Of a stretch of 19,009 bases of DNA, positions 14,306 to 19,009 are shown piece by piece; position 1 is the stretch's first letter; each line of letters starts with the position of its first letter. This stretch comes from CAYMZB01 sp964394845 (GTDB lineage Bacteria > Patescibacteriota > Microgenomatia > Daviesbacterales > UBA10151): positions 1 through 19,009 of the forward strand of contig CAYMZB010000062.1 of the NCBI GenBank assembly GCA_964394845.1, given 5' to 3'. Made by a program: the position numbers and the translations under genes. The notes under the pieces are model-generated. The model worked only from the letters and a program-made list of their open reading frames with translations, ran no database searches and was not told where the DNA came from.

Positions 14306-15508
14306 TCATTTCCTTTCTTCATATTCTCTGCCTATATCTTGGTATGCATCTCTAAAGCTTTTACCAGCTAAAGTAAGTTTTAAGGCTTTTTCTGTTGCGA
14401 ATAGTTCTTCAGTCATAGAGGATGTAAGCCGTGCTGTGTTAGGAGTAAGATTTTCTAGTAAGATTTTTGTTGTTTTTAGGCTGTCTAATGTAATTTCCAG
14501 GCTTTCCATCAATGGTTTTTTTGTATCCTGAAGATCTCTGTTATAACCAGAAATTAAGTTAGAAGATAAAGAAACAATTTGAGTATAATTTCCTAAAACT
14601 AAATGTACCTTACTTCTTAAAAGTTCTGCTAAATCCAAGTTTTTCTTTTGCGGCATGATGCTTGAGCCAGTTGTTATTTTAGATGAGGCTTCAAAAAAGC
14701 CAAATTCTAAAGTTGTAAACAGCATTACATCTGAAGCAAATTTATTTATAGTTAATAAAACTTGAATTAAGGAAGATAAAATAAAAGCTTCAAATTTTCC
14801 CCTGGATTGTTGGCAGTAGATAGGATTTTCCTGGACTTTTTTAAAGTTTAAAAGATTAGCAGTATATTTTTTATCAAGGTTAACAGGTAGGCCATAGCCT
14901 GCAGCTGATCCCAGAGGTGATTGGTTAATTAAAGTATATGCTGAATTTAAAATTTCCAGATCATCTTTTAATGAAGAAATAAAAGATTCTACCCAAAGGC
15001 CAAGTGAGGAGGGCATGGCTTTCTGCATATGTGTATAGCCAGGCATAGGAATCTTTCCGTACTTTTTGTTAAATTCTTTGAAAGTTAAGATAAGTTCTTT
15101 GACTGATTTTTGAATCTTTTCTAACTCGATTTTACTGTAGAGTCTTAGGGCTGTAAGAATTTGATCGTTCCTGGATCTACCAGTATGAATCTTTTTGCCA
15201 ACTTCCCCGTATTTTTCAGTTAAATAGTTTTCAATCTTGGTATGAATGTCTTCATCTCCAAACTGCAGATTAAATTTGTCTTTATTTGCTAATTCCAATA
15301 TTTCTGTTAAACCTTTGTCTAATTTAGTTAATTCATCTTTTTCCAAAATACCTATTTTAGCCAGCATTTTGGCATGAGCCAAAGAGCCTTCAACATCATA
15401 AGGGAGTAGCTTTTGATCCAATAAAAGATCTTCTTTTGTTTCAAAGGCTTCAACCAGAGGATCTAATGAGGATTCTCTGCCCCACAATTTATTTTTCTGT
15501 TTCTTCAT
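14306..15508 (-). CDS. argH: argininosuccinate lyase, short C-terminus
   Basis: 400 aa against a usual ~440-470. Signature segments: TGRSRNDQ (109-116), PGYTHMQKAMPSSLG (156-170), SPLGSAAGYG (197-206) and the catalytic serine loop GSSIMPQKKN (281-290), where LDLAEL follows instead of the usual PDVAEL. It splits argininosuccinate to arginine and fumarate. The protein stops at SFRDAYQDIGREYEERK, where relatives continue for roughly 50 more residues, so the end of the C-terminal domain is missing or was lost with the new junction to argG. It is the first gene behind the T-box leader; the terminator T tract ends about 15 bases before the ATG and there is no Shine-Dalgarno sequence. Confidence 0.93.
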   Translation of the reverse strand: MKKQKNKLWGRESSLDPLVEAFETKEDLLLDQKLLPYDVEGSLAHAKMLAKIGILEKDELTKLDKGLTEILELANKDKFNLQFGDEDIHTKIENYLTEKYGEVGKKIHTGRSRNDQILTALRLYSKIELEKIQKSVKELILTFKEFNKKYGKIPMPGYTHMQKAMPSSLGLWVESFISSLKDDLEILNSAYTLINQSPLGSAAGYGLPVNLDKKYTANLLNFKKVQENPIYCQQSRGKFEAFILSSLIQVLLTINKFASDVMLFTTLEFGFFEASSKITTGSSIMPQKKNLDLAELLRSKVHLVLGNYTQIVSLSSNLISGYNRDLQDTKKPLMESLEITLDSLKTTKILLENLTPNTARLTSSMTEELFATEKALKLTLAGKSFRDAYQDIGREYEERK

Positions 15509-15523
15509 ATATATTTTTAAATT

Positions 15524-15575
15524 AAAAAAGCCCTTGTAAATTCCTTAATCTATAAATTAAGAAACTTACAAGGGC
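15524..15575 (-). terminator. intrinsic terminator of the T-box leader
   Basis: On the minus strand a stem of about 19 bp with a few mismatches (GCCCTTGTAAGTTTCTTAA pairing with TTAAGGAATTTACAAGGGC, loop TTATAG) is followed by TTTTTT. It ends about 15 bases before argH. Confidence 0.9.
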
Positions 15576-15592
15576 CCTTCGATAAACTCAGG
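15576..15592 (-). repeat. CCTGAG family repeat (copy 4) inside the T-box antiterminator
   Basis: Minus strand CCTGAGTTTATCGAAGG lies exactly between the T-box motif and the terminator and provides helix A2 and its loop in the antiterminator. Confidence 0.7.
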
Positions 15593-15610
15593 ACGATACC
15601 ACCTTGCTTT

Positions 15611-15665
15611 GTACGTTCAGTTTACTACGATTCGGTTTACACGAACGTAGTTTACATGAACGTAC
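15611..15665. repeat. nested palindrome with 37-base repeat core, copy A
   Basis: The core 15620-15656 is identical over 37 bases to 15838-15874 and is itself a hairpin (CTACG-ATTCG / CGAA-CGTAG). It sits inside a perfect 9-bp outer stem, GTACGTTCA / TGAACGTAC, different from that of copy B. Confidence 0.85.
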
Positions 15666-15788
15666 CTTATTCATGCTCTTCTTTTTCTGTTAGAAAACAA
15701 AGAGTGCTGACTTTTACGGTTTCGCCTCCGTCGTAGTAATTCCTTTTGGGATTTTTCCTACGCTGCTTGTCTACTGCGGTAGACTCCT

Positions 15789-15817
15789 GCCTCGCCTGAC
15801 ATCGAGTCAAGGCGGGC
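15789..15817. repeat. GC-rich palindromic repeat in the T-box leader
   Basis: GCCTCGCCT ... AAGGCGGGC: about 8 pairs with one mismatch around GACATCGAGTC. Its composition stands out from the AT-rich leader. It falls where Stem I of the T-box would be expected. Confidence 0.65.
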
Positions 15818-15827
15818 AAACGCATTT

Positions 15828-15884
15828 ACTACAATCAGTTTACTACGATTCGGTTTACACGAACGTAGTTTACATGATTGTAGT
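15828..15884. repeat. nested palindrome with 37-base repeat core, copy B
   Basis: The core 15838-15874 matches copy A exactly. Outer arms ACTACAATCA (15828-15837) and TGATTGTAGT (15875-15884) are perfect 10-bp complements. It lies at the 5' end of the transcript. Confidence 0.85.
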
Positions 15885-15906
15885 TTAATATTTAATTGTT
15901 AACCAA

Positions 15907-15935
15907 AGTATAACAGTAGAATATTAGATTGTCAA
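15907..15935 (-). promoter_or_regulatory. sigma70-type promoter of the arginine operon
   Basis: Minus strand TTGACA (15935-15930), exactly 17 bases, TATACT (15912-15907). Transcription should begin near 15900, giving a leader of nearly 400 bases before argH. Confidence 0.85.
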
Positions 15936-15943
15936 GTATTACA

Positions 15944-16228
15944 CTATGGGTTATTTGACATTTTTAACTCTTGCTCTACCTTCTCTGATAAAAATATCTT
16001 CATTAGCGATTGATATGGAACATCTTTTTTGTTTGCCAGTTGTTTAATGCGGGCAAGTAAAAAAGAAGGTAACCTTAATGAGATAGATTCTGTTGAAGGT
16101 TTAAGATTAGGGAAAACTGCTTTTTCTGCTTTTGACCAATCTATATATTCAGTAGAATCATGAGTAGCCCAAAATTCTCTTTCCTCATCTTCAGTTTTAA
16201 AGACAGGTATCTTTTTAAATTTTTTCAT
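15944..16228 (-). CDS. brnA: BrnA/CopG-like antitoxin
   Basis: 94 aa. The N-terminal half has the pattern KKIPVFKTEDEEREFWATHD, then STEYIDWSKAEKAVFPNLKPS, seen in antitoxins paired with BrnT; the C-terminal half (about 49-90) is a ribbon-helix-helix DNA-binding segment, SISLRLPSFLLARIKQLANK, then DVPYQSLMKIFLSEKV. A good Shine-Dalgarno sequence, GGAGGAG, precedes the ATG and lies inside the upstream toxin gene, which it overlaps by 14 bases. It should neutralise the toxin and repress the operon. It ends just upstream of the arginine promoter. Confidence 0.85.
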   Translation of the reverse strand: MKKFKKIPVFKTEDEEREFWATHDSTEYIDWSKAEKAVFPNLKPSTESISLRLPSFLLARIKQLANKKDVPYQSLMKIFLSEKVEQELKMSNNP

Positions 16229-16508
16229 AAATAATCTCCTCCTTTCTATTCATATCTCTGGCAGAAATAATTCTTATCTGCTCTTCTCTAATAGTAAATG
16301 ATAAGAATAATCTTCTTCCTTCATCTGTTTTTCCTAAAGCCTGAAACCTTATTTCTATTTGAGAATGTTTTACATCTTCAACAATTAGTAGAGGTTCATT
16401 ACTAAAAACTGCTTCTATTTCTTGTTTATGAACCCTGTGCTTAATCCAATTCTTATCTATATTCCCATTATCCCATTCAAAAACAAGCGGCTCAGGCAGG
16501 ATCTTCAC
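16215..16508 (-). CDS. brnT: BrnT-family ribonuclease toxin
   Basis: 97 aa, starting at GTG 16508. BrnT pattern: FEWDNGNIDKNWIKHRVHKQEIEAVF near the N-terminus, DVKHSQIEIRFQALGKTDEGRRLFLSFTIREE in the middle and IRIISARDMNRKEEIIYE at the end. BrnT is a RelE-like ribonuclease controlled by BrnA. Gene order toxin-antitoxin is the usual one for this family. The GTG lies at the predicted transcription start (-10 box ends 6 bases away), so the toxin mRNA is probably leaderless while the antitoxin has a strong ribosome binding site, which would favour antitoxin synthesis. Confidence 0.9.
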   Translation of the reverse strand: MKILPEPLVFEWDNGNIDKNWIKHRVHKQEIEAVFSNEPLLIVEDVKHSQIEIRFQALGKTDEGRRLFLSFTIREEQIRIISARDMNRKEEIIYEKI

Positions 16509-16514
16509 TTATAA

Positions 16515-16543
16515 AGTATATTACTGCAATATACATTTGTCAA
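16515..16543 (-). promoter_or_regulatory. sigma70-type promoter of the brnTA operon
   Basis: Minus strand TTGACA (16543-16538), 17 bases, TATACT (16520-16515), then 6 bases to the GTG start. Confidence 0.8.
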
Positions 16544-16589
16544 GGTCAAGTATGCATAGTTAGACAATTTGACAGCTCATAATGCTGCA

Positions 16590-16665
16590 AGAGTGAGTAG
16601 GCTGAGATACATCGGTAACACTCTAGAGTTAGAATAACTAACTTAAGGAGGTGATTTAAAAGGAG
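16590..16665 (+). promoter_or_regulatory. structured leader with a full-length Shine-Dalgarno sequence
   Basis: Hairpin 1: AGAGTG (16590-16595) with CACTCT (16619-16624), enclosing CTGA/TCGG. Hairpin 2: AGTTAG / CTAACT with loop AATAA (about 16628-16642). Then TAAGGAGGTGAT (16643-16654), complementary over 12 bases to a standard 16S rRNA 3' end, and a second AAAGGAG (16659-16665). The nearest ATG is 16686, unusually far from the first site. Confidence 0.5.
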
Positions 16666-16685
16666 CTTCACAAAAAATAAGATTA

Positions 16686-17228
16686 ATGCAATTACCTCAT
16701 AATATGATTGATCCTCTGACTGATCAATCAATTGCTGAAGCAGTAGGATTAAGTTTGGTGTTGGCTTGTGTTTCGCAGGAAATCAATCCGGGAACAATTA
16801 AAGTCAGATCATCGGCAAACACGAGAGCAGCAGAAGTGGCTGCACTTGTTGCTAGACTAACTGGCGGCACCGCTGTTTATGATGAAAGATTGAATTGCGT
16901 AGATTATCCAAAAGGTAAAACAGATCAAGAGATTGATCATTTATTAGGCCCTGCTAATAAAGGAAGTCTACGCTGGGATAAGAAAACAGTAGATGATGCA
17001 ATTGGAGATGGAACTTATAATAGGACAACTAAAAATGTAAAAGATCTTATACAAGAAGGCGTTACTGTAAAAGGATGGACAATTGATGTAACACATACTC
17101 AACAAACAAATGCGGCAGATTTAAAGGCAGGAAGGGAACCTTCCCGATTAGCTGAAATGGGTTTCTCTGTTTGGAGATCCCCAGTTGAATCAACACTATT
17201 ACCAAATGGAATATTTATTTCTCAATGA
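16686..17228 (+). CDS. histidine phosphatase-like protein lacking the RHG motif
   Basis: 180 aa from ATG 16686. Several features resemble the phosphoglycerate mutase/histidine phosphatase fold: DPLTDQSIAEAVG near the start, VRSSANTRAAEVAALVARL (40-58; R47), DERLN (66-70) and VTHT (135-138, the second histidine). The first catalytic motif, normally RHG just before this start, reads QLPH here (residues 2-5). The frame stays open upstream to 16647, right behind a perfect Shine-Dalgarno sequence, so a non-ATG start is possible and would add LKGASQKIRL. Either an inactive member or a misjudged fold; function unknown. Confidence 0.6.
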   Translation: MQLPHNMIDPLTDQSIAEAVGLSLVLACVSQEINPGTIKVRSSANTRAAEVAALVARLTGGTAVYDERLNCVDYPKGKTDQEIDHLLGPANKGSLRWDKKTVDDAIGDGTYNRTTKNVKDLIQEGVTVKGWTIDVTHTQQTNAADLKAGREPSRLAEMGFSVWRSPVESTLLPNGIFISQ

Positions 17229-17269
17229 TGTATTGTCTTTTTCTAAAGGAATTCCAAAAATTTTAGGAC

Positions 17270-17298
17270 TTGACAGAGACAGCTTATAAGGTTAAACT
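17270..17298 (+). promoter_or_regulatory. sigma70-type promoter of the pyrB-carA operon
   Basis: TTGACA (17270-17275), 17 bases, TAAACT (17293-17298); an alternative TATAAG lies at 17285-17290 but is too close to the -35 box. Transcription would start near 17305, about 85 bases before pyrB. Confidence 0.7.
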
Positions 17299-17310
17299 AG
17301 CAAAAAGATT

Positions 17311-17361
17311 ATGCAAAAACTTTGCAATATTAAAGTTAACAGTACAGTAAGGAGTGATTGA
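17311..17361 (+). CDS. possible 16-residue pyr leader peptide
   Basis: ATG 17311 opens MQKLCNIKVNSTVRSD and stops at TGA 17359-17361, whose last base is the first base of the terminator stem. It begins about 6 bases after the predicted transcription start. The reading frame may be fortuitous, but its end at the foot of the hairpin is what an attenuator leader peptide would show. An internal AACTTT/AAAGTT hairpin overlaps it. Confidence 0.35.
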   Translation: MQKLCNIKVNSTVRSD

Positions 17362-17385
17362 TCCGCCAGTGGGCGGATTTTTTTT
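17361..17385 (+). terminator. intrinsic terminator directly before pyrB (candidate attenuator)
   Basis: ATCCGCC-AGTG-GGCGGAT, a 7-bp perfect stem, followed by a run of T to 17385. The pyrB ATG is at 17389. Because a consensus promoter lies upstream (17270-17298) with no other gene between, this terminator controls entry into pyrB. The stem is the same repeat family as 3231-3246. Confidence 0.8.
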
Positions 17386-17388
17386 AAC

Positions 17389-18321
17389 ATGAAGTTTAAA
17401 AGCAGAGACATAATAGATATCAATGACTTTTCCAAAGAAGAATTACTTCATATTCTAAAATCATCTAAAAATTTCGATCCTACTTTTGTAAAGTCCAAAA
17501 AATCTAATTATTCTTTAGGTGTAGGTAAAATTGCAGCAGCGCTTTTTTTTGAGCCTTCCACTCGAACAGAGCAATCTTTCAGATCAGCAGCGCAGAGAAT
17601 CGGTATGGGGATTATCGGATTTAATGATTTAGATGTAACTTCCATGCACAAAGGAGAAACATTTGAAGATACAATCAGGATTGTAGAATCTTATTCAGAT
17701 ATCCTGATTATCAGGCATCCAGAGGAAGGGTCTGCCAAAAAAGCAGCAGAGGTAGCGCAAATTCCAGTAATAAATGCAGGAGATGGGGCAAATCAACACC
17801 CAACTCAAACAATGCTGGATTTATACACCATCTTAAAAGATGCGGGTAAATTAGACGGAATCAGCGTAGCTTTTATGGGTGACCTGAAATATGGCCGGAC
17901 AGTTCATGCTTTATCTATTGCTTTGTCTCATTTTAAAGTCAAACAAATCTTTATATCTCATCCTCTGCTTAGGATGCCGGAGGAATATTTAACACTTTTA
18001 AAATCAAGAAAAGCTGAGTTTGAGATTCTGGAAAAACTGCCAGGTAATTTAAAAGAAATAAACTTTTTGTATCAAACCAGGGTGCAAAAAGAAAGGTTTA
18101 AGGATTTAAAACTTTATAACAGGATAAAAGATCAATTTATTTTGGGTAAAGACTTTGTTAAATATTTAGACGCAGGAGTAAAGCTAATGCATCCTCTTCC
18201 AAGGATAAATGAGATTGATCCGATGTTAGATGCCCATCCAAATGCGATTTATTTTGCTCAAGCAAGAAATGGTTTATATGTTAGAGAAGCATTACTGGCG
18301 TTAGTTTTAGGAAAAATTTGA
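17389..18321 (+). CDS. pyrB: aspartate carbamoyltransferase catalytic subunit
   Basis: 310 aa. Carbamoyl phosphate loop FFEPSTRT (53-60; followed by EQSF instead of the common RLSF), K88 in MHKGET for the 80s loop, HPTQ (137-140), and MHPLPR near residue 262, typical of ATCase. It makes carbamoyl aspartate. No pyrI regulatory subunit is in view; carA follows 15 bases after the stop. The start codon sits 3 bases after the terminator T tract with no Shine-Dalgarno sequence, so translation of the read-through mRNA must begin without one. Confidence 0.94.
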   Translation: MKFKSRDIIDINDFSKEELLHILKSSKNFDPTFVKSKKSNYSLGVGKIAAALFFEPSTRTEQSFRSAAQRIGMGIIGFNDLDVTSMHKGETFEDTIRIVESYSDILIIRHPEEGSAKKAAEVAQIPVINAGDGANQHPTQTMLDLYTILKDAGKLDGISVAFMGDLKYGRTVHALSIALSHFKVKQIFISHPLLRMPEEYLTLLKSRKAEFEILEKLPGNLKEINFLYQTRVQKERFKDLKLYNRIKDQFILGKDFVKYLDAGVKLMHPLPRINEIDPMLDAHPNAIYFAQARNGLYVREALLALVLGKI

Positions 18322-18336
18322 GATTTAAGGAGAACT

Positions 18337-19009
18337 ATGCAGAGTAAATTAATTCTGTCCGATAGGACAGTTTTTTTAGGAGAATCTTTTGGATTTGAGG
18401 GAGTTACTTCGGGTGAGGTCGTTTTTAATACCGGCATGGCAGGGTATCCTGAATCTCTGACAGATCCTTCTTACTATGGGCAGATTTTAGTTTTAACTTA
18501 TCCATTGCAGGGGAATTATGGTGTTCCTAAAAAGGATTTTTGGGAGTCAAAAAGAATTCAGGTTAAAGGATTAATTGTGCAAAATTATATTAATCACCCG
18601 TCGCATTTTGAAAGCCAGAAGACTTTGGAGATGTGGTTAAAAGAAGAAAAAATACCCGCATTGCAAGGAATTGATACAAGAATGTTAACAGTAAAGCTGC
18701 GGGAACATGGAGTAATGCTAGGTAGGATGGAAATAGAGTCTAGAGTCAAGAGTCTAGACTCTAGTAAAAACAAACCTAGATTCTCGACTCTAGCGACTAG
18801 CGACTCTGTTTATGATCCCAATGAGGAAAACATCCTGCCTTATGTAAGTACTGATAAGGTAGAAATTTATGGTCAAGGTAAGAAGAACATAGTATTAATA
18901 GATTGCGGGGCTAAAGAAAATATTATCAGAAGTTTAGTTAAAAGAGGAGTAAAAGTTACCAAAGTTCCCTGGGATTTTAATCCTTTAAAAGCGGATTTTG
19001 ATTTTGATG
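18337..19009 (+). CDS. carA: carbamoyl phosphate synthase small subunit, 5' part
   Basis: The frame is open to the right edge (224 codons). A strong AAGGAGA site precedes ATG 18337. CarA N-terminal domain: GEVVFNTGMAGYPESLTDPSYYGQILVLTYPLQGNYG, then GIDTRMLTVKLREHGVMLGR, and the start of the glutaminase domain, NIVLIDCGAKENIIRSL. It supplies ammonia from glutamine for carbamoyl phosphate, used by PyrB and by ArgF in this window. Residues about 134-157, in the linker between the domains, are encoded by a repeat-rich insert (18735-18807) of Ser/Lys-rich, low-complexity character. Confidence 0.93.
   Translation, partial: MQSKLILSDRTVFLGESFGFEGVTSGEVVFNTGMAGYPESLTDPSYYGQILVLTYPLQGNYGVPKKDFWESKRIQVKGLIVQNYINHPSHFESQKTLEMWLKEEKIPALQGIDTRMLTVKLREHGVMLGRMEIESRVKSLDSSKNKPRFSTLATSDSVYDPNEENILPYVSTDKVEIYGQGKKNIVLIDCGAKENIIRSLVKRGVKVTKVPWDFNPLKADFDFD
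18735..18807. repeat. AGTCTAGA-type repeat read in frame within carA
   Basis: Contains a perfect 14-base palindrome AGAGTCTAGACTCT (18749-18762) and further GACTCTAG/CGACTAG units, so the stretch can fold back on itself. It stays in frame without a stop and encodes about 24 residues. Confidence 0.75.

Larger units (their letters stand above)
15524..15901 (-). promoter_or_regulatory. T-box leader of the arginine operon
   Basis: Transcribed right to left. The T-box motif AAGGTGGTATCGTC (15605-15592) matches consensus AGGGTGGNACCGCG. It builds a proper antiterminator: AAGG, then the 7-base bulge UGGUAUC, then GUCCU; the partners AGGGC and CCUU follow. The CCUU is also the 5' edge of the terminator stem, making the two folds exclusive. 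UGGU would pair with a tRNA ending ACCA. Upstream lie several hairpins, including GTCTAC-CGCA-GTAGAC (15784-15769), and two long nested hairpins. From the operon, tRNA-Arg is the likely ligand, but I could not assign the specifier codon or a classical Stem I. Confidence 0.82.

Noticed and set aside
15620..15874. CRISPR array from two identical 37-base repeats.
   Set aside because: Only two copies, 181 bases apart, nested in separate hairpins within a leader, with no cas genes.
16643..16654. Antisense fragment of a 16S rRNA 3' end.
   Set aside because: Only 12 bases match, with no rRNA similarity beyond them; it fits better as a Shine-Dalgarno sequence.
16560..16655. TPP riboswitch (GGCTGAGAT followed by a hairpin and AAGGAGG).
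   Set aside because: The ACCTGA block and the P1/P2 pairing of the TPP aptamer are absent and the downstream gene has no thiamine link.

Overview
The window looks like part of a Candidate Phyla Radiation (Patescibacteria, probably Microgenomates-type) chromosome. This rests on AT-rich, tightly packed and often overlapping genes, many small toxin-antitoxin pairs, a DUF5654-type membrane protein, and short palindromic repeats of the kind I remember from such genomes, several of them translated inside proteins. No rRNA, tRNA, CRISPR array, insertion sequence or replication origin was seen. The phylum assignment is inference from content, not from a marker gene.

Layout. 1-453: end of an unrecognised gene and a small unknown gene. 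553-4726 (+): RHH/PIN (VapBC-type) toxin-antitoxin pair, then a class II fructose-bisphosphatase-like gene, class I fructose-bisphosphate aldolase, and an ABC exporter (ATPase and permease). 4727-5143: a broken minus-strand copy of part of the fructose-bisphosphatase gene, followed by a long imperfect palindrome. 5144-9182 (+): HicBA pair, fpg DNA glycosylase, MFS transporter, recF. 9199-10603: a membrane-anchored unknown protein (-), a second HicBA pair (+) and a DUF5654-like protein (-). 10633-11697 (+): CAD-like dihydroorotase. 11687-15508 (-): an arginine operon argH-argG-GNAT-argF. It lies behind a 380-base leader that contains a convincing T-box antiterminator/terminator and sits downstream of a canonical promoter. 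15944-16508 (-): BrnT/BrnA pair. 16686-17228 (+): a degenerate histidine-phosphatase-like protein. 17270-19009 (+): promoter, short leader ORF, intrinsic terminator placed directly before pyrB, then carA running off the window.

How the genes fit together. CarA makes carbamoyl phosphate, which feeds both PyrB with PyrC (pyrimidines) and ArgF, then ArgG and ArgH (arginine). Both pathways appear to be controlled by transcription attenuation, with a terminator ending within about 3-16 bases of the first start codon. The fructose-bisphosphatase-like protein and aldolase form a gluconeogenic pair.

Main points of interest: (1) an arginine-operon T-box leader carrying two identical 37-base repeats nested in different hairpins, with a palindromic repeat forming part of its antiterminator; (2) repeat-derived in-frame peptide inserts in four proteins (ABC ATPase, Fpg, the anchored protein, CarA); (3) four toxin-antitoxin operons whose -10 boxes lie 6-9 bases before the start codon, implying leaderless mRNAs; (4) a frameshifted glpX relic; (5) a candidate pyr attenuator.
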